Positions 1 through 12,049 of a stretch of DNA of 64,000 bases are shown in pieces. Made by a program: the position numbers and the translations under genes. Numbering within the stretch: the first letter of the stretch is position 1; each line of letters begins with the position of its first letter. This stretch comes from Clusia tigrina (lineage: Eukaryota; Arthropoda; Insecta; Diptera; Clusiidae). Location of the stretch: positions 125,115,821 to 125,179,820 of the forward strand of contig OV050033.1 of assembly GCA_920105625.2 (NCBI GenBank), in the 5' to 3' direction. Below the pieces are notes generated by a model. The model was not told the origin of the DNA, searched no databases, and saw only the letters and a program-made list of their open reading frames with translations.

Positions 1-178
1 TAACACCGATTTAAACTACTAAATGTAGTTTAAAGTGTATCAACACTACATTCACATCTTAATTCATTTTAGTTTGGATTGTTTGACATCATTTTAACAT
101 ATTGACATATGAAAAGAGATCATAGCTCCAAAATCGTAAAGTTTAAGACAATGCGTATCTTCTCATAGACTCCTTTTG
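1..178. other. Unique sequence with a small palindrome
   Basis: No gene is seen. A perfect inverted repeat with 10-bp arms (TTTAAACTAC at 10-19, GTAGTTTAAA at 25-34) and a 5-nt loop lies at the left edge. It could be chance in AT-rich DNA. Confidence 0.4.
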
Positions 179-283
179 TTATTCTTCGATGTCATCCACT
201 TATTATTCGAAGTTATCCGCTTATTATTCGAAGTTATCCGCTTATTATTCGAAGTTATCCGCTTATTCTTCGATGTTTTCCGC
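179..283. repeat. 21-bp tandem minisatellite
   Basis: About five copies of a 21-bp unit built around TTATTATTCGAAGTTATCCG run head to tail. The central three are identical. The first and last carry ATTCTTCGATG variants, the usual pattern of homogenised middle and decayed edges. Confidence 0.9.
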
Positions 284-1040
284 ACTATGATTTACCAATG
301 AGATCATAACGCCGCCAGAGACTCATATCACAGCCCAACTGAGTAGGAATGGAAACTTTATGCAAATTAACTTGACGTTTGATTATGAAGTTTGCTAGAA
401 AGTCGACGGTCAGATAGCAGAGCAGACCTCAAAGGTGAAAAACCTCTGCCGCATTTTCTTTGGGAGTTCTGTTCGTGGATCGGTTACGGATCACAGCTCA
501 GCTCCGGCAGAGATCAAGTGTACATTAACTCCCCATATCGCTCTGGGCAATCGAGCTTCGGCTGGGGTCGGGCACATATGTGGTTTTTACTTCTTGCTCC
601 GTGCTCCCTTTTATGGACGAATGCTTCGGTTATGACTTAACAAAAATGTTTGATGTTTGAGTTTTATACGGTTCAGTCTAATTAGCGTTATCGCGGCGTC
701 ACATTTCGGTGGTGTGTATTCCAAACCGAAACCTGACTGCGAGTATTACAAAGCATAAAATACGAATCCACCCGCACAATTTTGGCTGATTAAAACATAG
801 GCATTATTTTTTTAGTGTTGTACATTGCATATATTAAAATTTTATGAGTGTTCCTCTGGTTTCCGAGTTGCTACTTTGTTGTTGGATAGTTTGAACAGGC
901 ATTTCGTTAGGGGTTCAATGACTGGTTAATCAAACATGTAGTTAAGGTAGCTAAGGAACAATATTTCCCTTATAATAAATGTTCCTTTGAAGGTACTCCT
1001 TTAAAAATTGTCCTTATTATAAACACAAATAATCGCTTAA
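284..1040. other. Unique non-coding sequence
   Basis: No gene or repeat family is recognised. Short open frames at 392-640 have no recognisable composition or domain. An octamer motif ATGCAAAT lies just inside at 360-367. Confidence 0.4.
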
Positions 1041-1380
1041 GTTGTGTACTCTTCTATTTATTCGCTGTGTTATGAGATGATTTTGCTAATGGAACCTTGA
1101 CCCCTGTCTTCTTCTTTTCTCTATGTTAGGAGATGATTTGGAACCTTGAACCCAGCCTTCTAATTTTCCTCTATGTTAAGGTTAAGAGGTATTTTTTGTA
1201 TTGGAACATTGATACAAGTGCTCTGCTTATTCTTTGGGTTACGATATCATTTTGCAAATGGAACCTTGACGCCAGTCCACTACTTCTTCTCTGTGTTACC
1301 AGATGATTGAACATTGACGCTAGTCTTCTACTTCTTCCCTGCGCTACGATATAATTTTGCCAATGGTACCTTGAGCCATC
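1041..1380. repeat. Degenerate ~60-bp tandem repeat
   Basis: Phrases like TGGAACCTTGACCCC, CTTCTTCTCTATGTTA and GATGATTTTGC recur in the same order at roughly 60-65 bp steps, with many substitutions and indels. This is an old, decayed minisatellite. Confidence 0.75.
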
Positions 1381-1702
1381 AAAAATATTCCTAAATATTC
1401 CTATTCATCTCCAGAACTATGCTATAATCTATGGAGAACTCCGCCTACTTTGGTGTCTCCTTAGCATTGTAGTCAGGGATCTTCCCAAAAGAGACTCGTA
1501 TAGTTCTGTTTATTTATTTTATTGTGAGCTGCACTTAATGCCAGAGCAGAGCCCCTCATATGACCTGGAAGCCAAAGAAATGTGTTAAAATAATACCAAT
1601 AGTGAAGGGGATCATCAGGGAATTATGGTTAACAATGAACTAAAGAACTGAAGGACTTTATTCTAGACGCTGGTATTGCCAAAAATATAGAGAATTATCT
1701 GT
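1381..1702. other. Unique spacer
   Basis: I see no gene, RNA or repeat here. Confidence 0.3.
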
Positions 1703-2345
1703 TATGTTAGTAGAACCATTGATACTGTTTCAAACACTAACAAACTCACCTTCGATTGATACTTCGAAGGCGGAATCTGAGTGGGTCATCTAGACAATCT
1801 TTGGTTGGAAAGTACTGTATTTGAGTACTAGCATAAGAGTTTGATTGGTTGATGAGAGATTTGATAAGATTTGCCAGCTACTGAGTTCAGAGTTCATCAT
1901 ATTTAAAAAGTGGAAATTCATCGTACGTTTCTAGATCCCATCTCCACACTGTTCCCTGCTCTATAACCTGCCTTTTCTTTGCCGCTTTTGCTGTTCCGCA
2001 TCGACTATTTGTTACTTTACTGGTTATATAACTAGAACCATTGATACTGTTTCAAACCCTAACAAACTCACCTTCGATAGATAATTCAAAGACAGAATCT
2101 GAGTGGGGGATCTAGGCAAACTTTGGTTGGGATGATTAATGTTTGAAGTACTTGAATGAGAGACTGATTGACTGATTTTTTGATTTCATAAGATTTGCCA
2201 GCTACCGAGATCAGAGTTTCCCATACATAACCAGTGGAAATTGTTCATCCGGTTCTAGATCGGGCTTTCTCTCTGTTCAATACTCTAAAACCCGCCCTCT
2301 CTTGTCCACTTTTGCTATACCGCATCGACCATTTGTTACTTTACC
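1703..2345. repeat. Diverged tandem duplication, ~322-bp unit
   Basis: Two consecutive copies share an ordered set of blocks: AGAACCATTGATACTGTTTC (at 1712 and 2034), AACAAACTCACCTTCGAT, GATTTGCCAGCTAC, GTGGAAATT and a segment ending in CCGCATCGAC-ATTTGTTACTTTAC. Copies differ by many substitutions and small indels, so the event is older than the duplications at 28.6 and 53.8 kb. Confidence 0.88.
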
Positions 2346-3600
2346 GCATGCACCCGTAAAGAGTCTGGAACACCTACACCCACAGTCTCGCCAGTTGTCT
2401 GCATTGTGTTCCTTCCTTCGGCTGCTTCGCGCTCCCGGCAGCGCACTGACGATGATGATGCAACTCAGCGTCTAGAAATCCCACTTGAAGCCATTAGAAA
2501 AATGTAATTTTCATCAAATGAGCTGCAATGCGATGCGATACGATTCGATGCCAGGCAATGTGCTGATCACTTAATCTGCTGAGATTATTTTTAAATATGC
2601 AACGAGCTGAGCAACTGCCGCTGGTGCAGCGGAGTAAAGTGCATCATTGGGCATGTTAAATGTCATTTATCACTTGACAGTTTGTTGCTGTTCTATTTTT
2701 TGTTGTTTTATTTTTCGTTTCTTTTTGTTTTTGTTGTGTTGCGAATACTGAAAAATGTCATTTGTTCCATTTCGTCGCGTAGGTGGTTGGGGAATTTATG
2801 TGTCAAGTGTTGTGCTCTTTTTTCCTCCACGCTCACTTTATTTGTTTTCATCAGTGCACCAATTACAACAACCACAGCAGTGAACGCTTAAAATTCTTGC
2901 GGATTTTTTATTAATAAAACTAAATTTTATTGCTTAAATCAGTGGCGTATCATCATCATCATCATCATCTGAACGAACAGCATGATTATCAGCAGGCTAC
3001 AGAATCGCTTACCCAGAATCGTACTTATTTGCGGATCAGCAGCGGCAATGCAATGATCATCATTGCTAGGCATCGTTTTTGATTATTGAAGACATCCTGT
3101 CCTGTGTGAGTGTGTGTGTGTGCGCTTCTATTTGAGAAACGGCGACAAGTTGCGAAATAATTTATGGCGATGATGTGTGATTTGAGGAATGTGTACGAAG
3201 CATACGCACTCCGTTTGGAAATGTATAATTTTAGAGAGATCTCCGTTGCGCCTGAAGAAAAGTACAACAAATGGCAACAAGAACTGTTCACTAAATAAAT
3301 AATGCAATAATAACAGAGATTCTACAATGAAATGATGTTACAACTGGCCTAGAATAACGAAAGATCTGTTCGTGGAAGAGAGCATATTGAGAATCATTAA
3401 AGTAAAATAATAAGAAAAGTTGTTCAAGAATTTGATACGAGTATTAATACAAATTTTTATGTTAGAAGTGCTCTGGAAGCCATTAAATTCCACTGGAAGG
3501 GAAAGAAATTACAGGACAGAATGAATCCACAGTCACGAGATAGAGTAAAGCATGATATGCCAGCGACATCCGAAAGGCAACTAACAATGTATTCTCTAGA
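2346..3600. other. Unique island with CAT microsatellite
   Basis: A non-repetitive, locally GC-richer stretch (for example around 2390-2480) contains a (CAT)n run at about 2949-2969 and a GT run near 3106-3122. No coding signal is evident. It has the character of the other unique islands and may hold cis-regulatory sequence, which is inference only. Confidence 0.35.
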
Positions 3601-4545
3601 TTGTTGTTATTTAGCTTATCCTCTATAAAGTGATATTCTCTAATCTAGTTTTCTCTACTCTCGCATCTCTAGTGACATCTTGTATACCTCCTCATCTTCT
3701 ATAACTCCTCTGGACTAGTCTTCCCTAGACTGGATTTCTATATACTTGTGTTTTATACTGTAGTTTTCTTTAGACCGATCTCCTCTAGTATGGTATTCTC
3801 TAGCCTGGTCTTCTCTAGTCTAATTTTTTCTAGCCTGCCATCTCTAGCCATGTCTTCTATAAATTTATCTTTTCTAGACTGGCTCGCTCTAGACTGGCCT
3901 TTCGTAGACTATTCCTCTCTCAATTGGTATTCTCTAAACTGGTCCTCCCTAGAAGGTTCATCTCTAGATTAGTTTTATGTAGCCTGGTCTTTTCTAGCCA
4001 AATCTTCTATATATTGAACTCCTCTACATTGGACTGGTTTTCTCTATATTAATTTTCTCTAGCCTGGTCTTCTCTAAATTGAACTCCTCTAGACTGGTCT
4101 TCACTAAACTCGTATTCTCTGGGCTGTTTTTCTGTAGTCTAATTCTGTAGCCTGGACTTTTCTAGCCATTTTTTGTATAAATTGAATTCCTTTGGACTAG
4201 TCTTTTCTCGACTGGTTTTCTCTAGACTGGTCTTCTCTACACTGGCCTTCTTTAGACTGGTTTGCTCTAGAGTGGTCGTCTCTAAAATGATCACCTCCAA
4301 AATGGTTTTTTCTAGACTAGTCTAGGCTAGTTTTCTTTAGACTAATTATCTGCAGCCTGGTCTTCTCTAGCCACGTCTTCGATACACTGAAAATCTAGAC
4401 TAGTCTTCTTTAGTCTATTCTTCTATGAACTGGTGTTCACAACCCTGGTCCTCTCCAGAATGAACTCCTCTAGAGTGGTCTTCTCTACACTGATATTCTA
4501 TAGCTAGATATTCTCTAGAGTGGTCTTCTCTAGACTTAAAGTTAG
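3601..4545. repeat. Degenerate CTAGACTGGTCTTCT array
   Basis: About 60 imperfect copies of a 13-17 bp unit near CTAGACTGGTCTTCT (variants TCTAGCCTGGTCTTC, CTAAATTGAACTCCT) fill nearly 1 kb. The open frame at 3748-3972 is an artefact of reading this unit and encodes only a Ser/Leu/Phe/Trp-rich repeat. Confidence 0.92.
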
Positions 4546-4559
4546 AAACTATACCGTGT

Positions 4560-5330
4560 TATCCAAATTTATGAAGTGTTCCCGAACTCTTTTTGAATAG
4601 AAAGACTAACTTATTCACTGTTTTTCCAGCTAGCTATAAAACAGTTCAGATTTCAAGAAAGTCGAGTAATTAAATGAGAGAATATGAGAATATGAGAATG
4701 AGATACTAAGAAGAATCCTGCAATAATTTTTTCCCTGGGCTCTTTCTGTTTTAAAAAAAAGCTTCCAATAACTCTACAAGATTCTTACAAATTAAGTTTT
4801 ATTCAACAAAGATTCCTGGAATAAAAGAGAACTTGAATGAAAAACTCAAGCAAAATATTTGAAAGGTTGCTTGTACTCTTTTTGAACCGAGGAGTGTTCC
4901 AATACCTCACTGTCACTGTCACATTGCAAGGTTCTAACAAAACAAGTTTCAGTAAATCAAAGTGACTTCACAGCGTAGGCGGCTAAAACGGAAAACAGTG
5001 TCAGACCTAATGGAACTCGAGTAGCCGATATTTTATTTATATATTATATGTTAGCAGGTACATAAAATACTTAACGCTTTTCTTTTAATTGTTTAATTTA
5101 TTCGAACAAAATTGCTAGTTAGTATTACCACTATTTACTAGGTGCAATTATAAAACGTTTCTGTATATGGTATAAGATTCATTAATAAAAAAATAAAATA
5201 AAATAAAAAAAGTAAATCAAAGTGTCTTACATTAAAAGAGGCTTTGAATGAAACACTCAATCAAAGAATGTGAATGGGTTCCCAGGACTCTTTTTGAAAC
5301 GAATAGTGCTTTCAATTCAATGAAAGTATC
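4560..5330. repeat. Degenerate ~145-bp tandem repeat, interrupted
   Basis: The landmark ACTCTTTTTGAA or its variants recurs at about 4587, 4735, 4875 and 5287. The first three are spaced about 148 and 140 bp. The last interval is 411 bp, which becomes ~151 bp once the 260-bp insertion plus duplicated target (4951-5210) is removed. Other shared blocks are AAAAGAGRACTTTGAATGAAA and ACTCAANC. Confidence 0.75.
4965..5210 (+). mobile_element. Truncated A-tailed retroinsertion (246 bp)
   Basis: The segment is flanked by a perfect 14-bp direct repeat, AGTAAATCAAAGTG, at 4951-4964 and 5211-5224. It ends in an A-rich tail with multiple AATAAA-like motifs (about 5184-5210), the structure of a target-primed LINE or SINE insertion on the + strand. 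Joining the flanks recreates a unit of the surrounding tandem repeat. No protein-coding part is present, so it is either a 5'-truncated LINE 3' UTR or a SINE. I do not recognise the family. Confidence 0.8.
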
Positions 5331-7440
5331 CTGCAGTAAATAACCATCAAGCAGCCTCAGTGAGGGTACCCTAGACTTTATCAGCTTAGCAAAAATTCTT
5401 CCAGTGATTCATTTTCCACATTTTCTAGGTGATAATAGGACAGGTTTTATAAGCGTTTATCGCTATCAGAACTTTGTATGAAAAATCTTCAATTGTTTCT
5501 CCCAACTATGAGAATAATACAAATTAAAGAAGATAGTGTCTAAAAGATCATAGTCTTTATGGGAACTCGAATATCCGTTGGGATCTGTTTCCTAATTTTA
5601 TCACAATTATGGCATAATTATGACGCAGTGGGAAAGCCATAAAAGCGAGCATTATTAATGGACTGTAAACAACCTACTTACGCTACTTGAGTCTTGTTCA
5701 GTTCACCGAGCTTCATCATTCCTACATCACACTTGCATATTTCTTCTCCTCCCCACATTGTCCTTTATATCTTACCACACTTTAAACTGATCACTATCTC
5801 AGGTCAATTTCTTAACAAGCTCATAAATTTCCTGTTCCTTTCAGAGGAACTTAATTAACAGCATTGACCCGCATTCTAACGACACAGAACAGAGAACAGA
5901 CGCTTTCCTCAATAATCGAACACGGCCACTTGCGTACAAATTGAATGAAGAATTGACTGAAGACGCGGCTCAAATTCTGTTAATTCAATTTACAATCAAT
6001 TAATAAAGAGAACAAAAAACTACTGAAAATTTCCAGTAAAATTAAAAATCTTCCCAACTTCTTCGTTTCGAAGACGGAAGCAATTGAAATGAATATTCCT
6101 TTTTTTTTTGTTTTCTTTTGTTAATGATTGCCAACGAAATTTTGAAATTGCGTGCATACACAACAAATGCGAGTAAAGTTGTATGTTTAGTAGTAAAATT
6201 GGTACTTTCTATTTGAACAACAACAACCACAACAACAACAAGATGAAGAAAATTGAAAAACAATGCCAGCCGCAAAGATTTGAGCTACGAGTAAATTCAG
6301 TTGAGCTCAGTTTCCCACAGCCAGGCCGGGCTCTGGTAGACGACTCTTGTGCTTAAATTAATAATAAAAATTTGTACAACTACAGCGAATACAGAGGTCA
6401 AACGGAGAAGCTGAAGAAACTGTTATTACGGAAGTTTACATAAACAGCAACAACAACAACAACACCACCAACAATATGAAACGACAACAACACAGAACAC
6501 ATGCACTTGTGGACATTAAAATGAAGACAAGAGCAACCAACAAAAAAGTTACACCGACTACGCCAGCGACTCCAACTGCGATGGCGACTGCGACGTCAAC
6601 TGCGATGGCGACCCCACTTCGCGCTTTTACCTTCCTAAGTAGCCATAAAAGTAGTCGAATTTGTGTAGAAATAGAAAGAAGCGAGCATTCACACTCTTTA
6701 ATTGTGGTAAAAATGGAGTAATGGCTCTGCCGCCGGGCTTTAGTGTGGCTTTACTCGCATTTTGGAAGACTTTAAAGTCGCTGCGCTGCTTCGGCGGCAT
6801 ACGCAACCACATCCGGTGTTGACCGGTGTGGTCGCCTGAGAGCGCTCAGGTTTTTCTGCCGAAGATTTTCTTCACTGTCTTTGAAGTAAATTCTACAAAA
6901 TGAATGGTTCAGTGCCGCATTTCAGTTGACGACCGAGGCGCGTTTACTCGCATTTAACTACCGAAAGTAGCCTGCTGTGAGAGCTGATCCTCTCATAGGC
7001 AAAGGCAGAGTAGTAGTAGTCCAGAGGAACGGGAAATAACTATTACATTTTCTGCATATTCTGTGAGAGATTAGCCACGCCTATAAAGAGGGAAAATAAG
7101 TACTCCTGATAAATGGAGCTTAACTATTCATTATTCTGCATATTTTTACTTAATTTAAGACGGAAATTGCTACCTTTCAGTAATGTAAAATTTTTATATG
7201 CACGGAGGAGAAAATTGATTACCTAACATAAAATAAATGAAGCGATGATTTTGAATTACTGAATTTCTGAATGAAAAATACTAAATATCAGCTCTTAATT
7301 TACTGAATTTCAGTTCGAAAATTTTGTCAACAAAAGTCCAAATTCCAAGCACTTAAATGGCCCTTCTCAGATATTGATTACTTTGCTTTAAAAGTGTCAA
7401 AACTTCAACTTAAAAGTAAACTAAGGAAACCGGCCCTCCA
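5331..7440. other. Unique island, CAA microsatellites, Su(H)-like site
   Basis: Mostly non-repetitive. CAA runs lie at about 6221-6241 and 6449-6472. TTCCCACA at 6312-6319 is the reverse complement of TGTGGGAA, which matches the Su(H) consensus YGTGDGAA. The reading frame at 6476-6721 translates CAA/ACN-type repeats and lacks any recognisable domain. No gene is called. Confidence 0.4.
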
Positions 7441-8300
7441 GGCCCCATCCCGCTTCAAGTGCTTCGTGGCCTTTCGGGGCTCACACAAGCGACCTCGGCA
7501 GCACATTTCCTTTCACCATCTCTTTTTTATACTTAAGTCTCTTTAATTTGTTATCGTTTTCTTTCTTCACTTCACTACTTCACTATGAATTATTACAGTG
7601 TTTTTTTCTTGTTTAATTTTTTTCTCACTTTTTTCTTCACTTTTTCCTCTCTATGTTTTTTTTTTTTTTGTAGTTATTATTTATTAAAATTCGCATGTCG
7701 TCAATTTGACATAACCTGTCAGTTGGAAATTACTTTCTTTTTTATCCAAATTGCTGCTTTATTTTGATGATCCCCAGCGTCGCATTTGCTTGTAGAATGT
7801 GTGTGTGTGTTTTTTTGGTGTCATGATTTTTTTGTTCCTTTATCACCCTCGAACAATTTTTTATGTTTTATTTCCTACCGTTATTTCTCTCAGCTGAATG
7901 TTCAGTCAATCAATCATCAGTCGCAGTCGCAGTCGCAATCGCAGTCGTATTCGGAGTCACAGTCGTAGTCACTCAACGTAACATTCAAATCAATCAAAAT
8001 ATTACAATTTTTTCCCCGAATATAGTTGAAGAATCCGGTAGGTAGTGCCCTGATAGACATACGAGAATATGCAGTCGCACATGTTTGCCACATTTGAATA
8101 TGGTTTCAGTGTCGATTCAGTGGGGTGGGATTATTTTTTTCCATTCACATATTCTTCGACGAATATTTTTTCGTGTAACTTTCTTCCAAATCGCGTGTTT
8201 TCTTCAACGGCAGCAAGAAAAGAAATTAAGGTGCTGGAAAAAAATGTGCTTCTAACTTTTCCCTCAACCTCCTTTTTCGTGGAGTTATGAAGAAAAGTAT
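7441..8300. other. Unique, T-rich island
   Basis: T-rich tracts (7600-7670), a GT run near 7798-7811 and a degenerate CAGTCG run at 7919-7965. No gene is seen. Open frames here encode low-complexity Phe- or Ser/Gln-rich strings. Confidence 0.35.
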
Positions 8301-8622
8301 GGAAATTAGTCAGAGAGAAGGACTCTCAAGGGGTAAGAGAAAATTTTCGTAGTGAGAGAGAAAGAAGCATTCCTTTTTTCAGGTGGGAACAGAAAAATTG
8401 TATTGTCAGAGAGAAGGACTCTTTTTATTCAGGTGCTAGGAAGAATTGTATATTAATAACTTTGATTGATTCTGTAGAATCATACTTATTTAAGGTTCTA
8501 TAATCGGTCTAGTTCTTAACTAATTTCCGCACCTGAAGAACTGACAATCTTAGTCACTGTATTCCAGAAAACTCTCTCGTTACCTGCTCCTTCTGACCTT
8601 GCATATCATAACAAGGAATTAT
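8301..8622. repeat. Local duplication of GTCAGAGAGAAGGACTCT
   Basis: The 18-mer GTCAGAGAGAAGGACTCT occurs at about 8309 and 8405. Each is followed by related sequence containing a GAGAGA or TTCAGGTG block. This is a short decayed tandem repeat. Confidence 0.6.
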
Positions 8623-8636
8623 TAAGGTACCTTCAC

Positions 8637-8707
8637 AGTGCAATGGGCATAAATGCCTGATTGTTTGGAGGACTCCTCCTTCAGCGGTTCTCCGGCTTAC
8701 CCACTTC
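8637..8707. mobile_element. Short insertion with GGCATAAATGCC palindrome
   Basis: A 71-bp segment is bracketed by a perfect 14-bp direct repeat, TAAGGTACCTTCAC, at 8623-8636 and 8708-8721, as expected for a target-site duplication. It contains the near-palindrome GGCATAAATGCC (8646-8657) followed by CTCCTCCTTCAGCGG and ends CCCACTTC. A related copy lies at 16393-16453. It is probably a severely truncated member of a dispersed family. Orientation and class are unknown. Confidence 0.6.
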
Positions 8708-8721
8708 TAAGGTACCTTCAC

Positions 8722-9434
8722 TTATTTCGGAAATACCGAACCTACTCCGCACCTTATTATATTTACTTATACCTCTTTTTGACGTAACAATTCTCGTTCT
8801 TTCTTCTCTAACAACGCTTTGCATCATTATTTTCCTTACCCTTGATAAGATTTTGCAGTTCTCGTTCATAAGCCTAAGAAACTAGTCATTGTCAAAGGAA
8901 CTTATCTAGAAGTTGGATTGGGATGAACCAGGAAAAATTATTTTTCTAATAACACGAGCGCTGAGTCGATCCACCCCTGAAGTAGTCGAAACCTCTCTAA
9001 AATAAAATATTCCAAAATCTACTCTGATATTTATAGTTAAAGGAGATTAGGAGAGTTTCACCAACTGAAGCCGATCTGTACAAAACTTACTATTGGGAAT
9101 TTTCCAGCATTGGAGAAGAATGTTCTTTGTTTCACGGGTCAGGAACTGAATAAGTGGACTGATCCCCTCCTCTATATATAACTAAATTATTCTGAAGTAA
9201 TATAATGGTGTAAACAAATGAAAATACGAACTATTCTCTCTCTTCTAGCTAGTCTAGCCAAAGGTAAAGCAGACCGGATGGGTTGATTCCCTTACTACTT
9301 CCTAATCTAACCTATTCTGAAATCAAGTAGTGACAAACTCCTGAAAAGAAGGATTGTATCTCGGACTATTTCATAAAGTAAACTTACTCTACAGGGAATT
9401 ACTCTCCACTCTTTCGGAATTTAGCCCACTCTGT
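8722..9434. repeat. Decayed ~70-90 bp tandem repeat (left part)
   Basis: Phrases such as ATTCTGAAGTAATA, AAACTTACTN and GGGAATT recur imperfectly. The same repeat continues beyond the LINE insertion at 12877. Near the junction, CCCACTCTGTAGTAAGATCAT matches CCCATTCTTAAGTAAGATTA of the right-hand part. Confidence 0.55.
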
Positions 9435-9445
9435 AGTAAGATCAT
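9435..9445. repeat. Target-site duplication, left copy
   Basis: AGTAAGATCAT here equals 12877-12887 exactly and borders the 3' end of the minus-strand LINE. Confidence 0.85.
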
Positions 9446-9642
9446 ATTTTTTCATATATATTATTTATTGACTCTTTCTTAGAATAAAAGAAACTTACAA
9501 TAAGTTTTTCGAATCTTAAGAACTAATTTAAAATTAATATGCTCTTCGCCATGGTCCGAACATAACATGAATTAGCATAGGATTACATAGGTACACATTA
9601 CATTATACAGTACAGTTGAGATTATATATTCATAGTTAATTT

Positions 9643-12049
9643 CTATTGTAGTAGGTTAATGGTATCTTTCCTTTTTAATCGTTTGTGACCTTTGTTTGAC
9701 AATAGCTCACTTGCTAAGGTGTTCGGGTGTAGTTTCAGCACCTGTGAGTAACTTCTGCAGCATTTTTTATTTCTTCTTTTATTGTAGATACGTTTAAATC
9801 TCTGTGGATATTCTCATCTTTTAATACCAGGGTGCACCTGTAATTGTCCTAAGGCATTTTGATTGGCTACGTTGGAGTTTAATAATATTATATGGCGATG
9901 CGGTTCCCCACAGCTGGCTTCCGAATGTCCATATTGGCTTTACAACGGCTTTGTATAATAGTAAGATAGGGATAGTTTATTTTTAGAGAAGGGCATGTTC
10001 CCACTCTCAGAGTGAACGTGACGTGAGCACATTTGGATTCGTTGACTTTAATTCTCCAGTTAGCTAGCTAGACCTCCAGGAAGTTAAGATGTTTTTGGAG
10101 GTGACTGATAGCTGTTTTAGGGCAAGCGTTTGAGCAGAAAATGGCTGTATCATCCGCAAACGTCGAGGTAAGTGTGTGACTGCTGGTCGGCATGTCTGAT
10201 GTGTAGAGGAAGTATAGCAGAGGTCCCAGTACACTCCCCTGCGGGACACCGGCATGAATGTCACATGGGTCTGAAGTGAATCCTTTATGAATTACCACAA
10301 ATTTCCACTGCGACAAATAGTTTGTGAGTAGGTTGTGGACGTTTCCAGGCATTAACTTTTTAAGTTTGTATAAGAGGCCCTCGTGCCATACTTTGTCGAA
10401 AGCCTGAGTTATATCCAGGGACTGCTGGGCAATATTCTTTATTTTCGAATGACTTCCTAATAATCGAGACAATACGATGCACTTGTTCTATCGTGCTATG
10501 ATGTTTTCTGAAGCCAAACTGGTGTTGAGGGATCATTTGCCCATCTGTTATTATAGGGGATATTGCCTTCACAAATAGTTTTTCAAACATTTTCGAAAGC
10601 AGAGGTAGGAGGGTGTTAGGCCTGTAAGACGACACGAGCGTATGGTCCTTGCCGGGTTTCGCTACCATAATGATTTGGGACATTTGCCAGTCTATTGGGT
10701 AATAGCCAGATCGAAGGATAGCGTTGAAGAGATGCACTAAACGAATACAAGCTGAATGGGGTAGTTCTTTTATCATCCTACCTGTTATTTGGTCATGTCC
10801 CAGGGCTTTTTTAATGTTTAGGTCTTTGTACACCGCTTGAAATACATTTTTCTTTTTTACTACGAGAGGTATTTGTGTGCGCTAGCGAACAGAGCACCCT
10901 TTTCACTGCAACTTCTAGCCCAGGCTCCGTCACTTAAATGTAGAGGCGGGTCGGTGAGGACGGGCCGCTTCAAGTTTCTCGCTGCTCTCCATAAGGAATA
11001 ATCAGTAGATATAGTGGGGGATAAGTTTTCAAGATACTGCTGAAATTCTTTCACTTTTGTCGCTTTAAGCATCGTTCTAAGCTTCCTGGAGCAGCATGAC
11101 AGTTCATTTTTAAGGTTTGGTGATCTGGATTGCTGCCATTTCCTTCTCAGATTCCTTTTCTGTTTAACTAGAGCTTCGATCTCATTAGAACTGAAGATTG
11201 AGGTTCTAATTCTGCATTGGTTTTTTTTACAGGAGTAGCTACTTAAACCCCTAATAGCATCAGCTGATTTAATGTTTTAATCGCACAATCTATATCATGG
11301 GAGTTTGTAAGTTTACAGTCATGCTGAAGGTGAGGTACTTATGAATTGTTTGTAGTTTATCCAGTTGGTAAATTTATTATGCAGCATTAAATGTGAATCT
11401 GGTGGGGGTGGAATAGTGGAGTTGATTTTGATTGCTGTTGGCGAGTGGTCTGAGTATAGATCATAGCACGGTTTCGCAGATGTGTTCGATCTAGCAAGAC
11501 CTTTCAATATCCCAAAATCGATCAAATCTGGTGTTTTCCGGCTGTCTCATGGCCAGTATGTTGGTCATGTCCAGGCCAAGTTTACTGACAACCGACCATA
11601 GTTTTCTGCCTTTGCGTGTGATCAGGCGGGAACCCCAGTATGTGTGTTTCGCGTTGAAGTCCCCGGCAACTATGAATTTAGTCCCGAGGGATGTAAAAAA
11701 GTCGTTGTATTGCTGTTCTGTTATACTGATCCGCTGTGTCTGATAAATTAGTGATGTACTCTTCAATGCATATTGACGTTGCATGCAAATAGTCTTTGCT
11801 GAAGCTGGTTAGTGAATGGTGTTTTATTCTGCTTTTTATTAGTATTGCGGTACCTCCACAGGCTTTGCCTTGAGGATTGTTTGTGGTATACAGTTTGTAG
11901 TGCGGGATTTTAAAACTATTTTTTTCTGTGAAATCTGCTTCTGAAATAAGCATAATGTTTGTTTGATGGATGTTTAGAAAATGAATTAATTGTAATCGGT
12001 GTTGGCTTAAGCCGTTTGCGTTCCAATGACAAAGTTTGATCGAGCTCAT
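9643..12049 (-). pseudogene. LINE ORF2: endonuclease + reverse transcriptase, broken
   Basis: Starts with ATG at 12049 (MSSIKLCHWNANGL), overlapping the ORF1 stop in an ATGA. The AP-endonuclease part reads through NANGL, then AGDFNAKHTYWGS in a second frame (~11640-11690) and SDHSPTAIKI in a third (~11440). A linker with DYSLWRAARNLKRP lies near 11000. RT motifs follow: FGFRKHHSTIEQ (~10500), AFDKVWH (~10385), GVPQGSVLGP (~10225) and the catalytic FADD (~10155). The C-terminal part (KPIWTFGSQLWGTA) ends at the TAG at 9643-9645. At least four frame changes, plus a likely loss of roughly 60 codons near 9960 compared with usual Jockey proteins, make it non-functional. Confidence 0.92.

Noticed and set aside
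7061..7150. Su(Hw) insulator-type TGCATA motifs
   Set aside because: Only the TGCATATT core matches; flanking consensus positions fail and single cores are common in AT-rich DNA.
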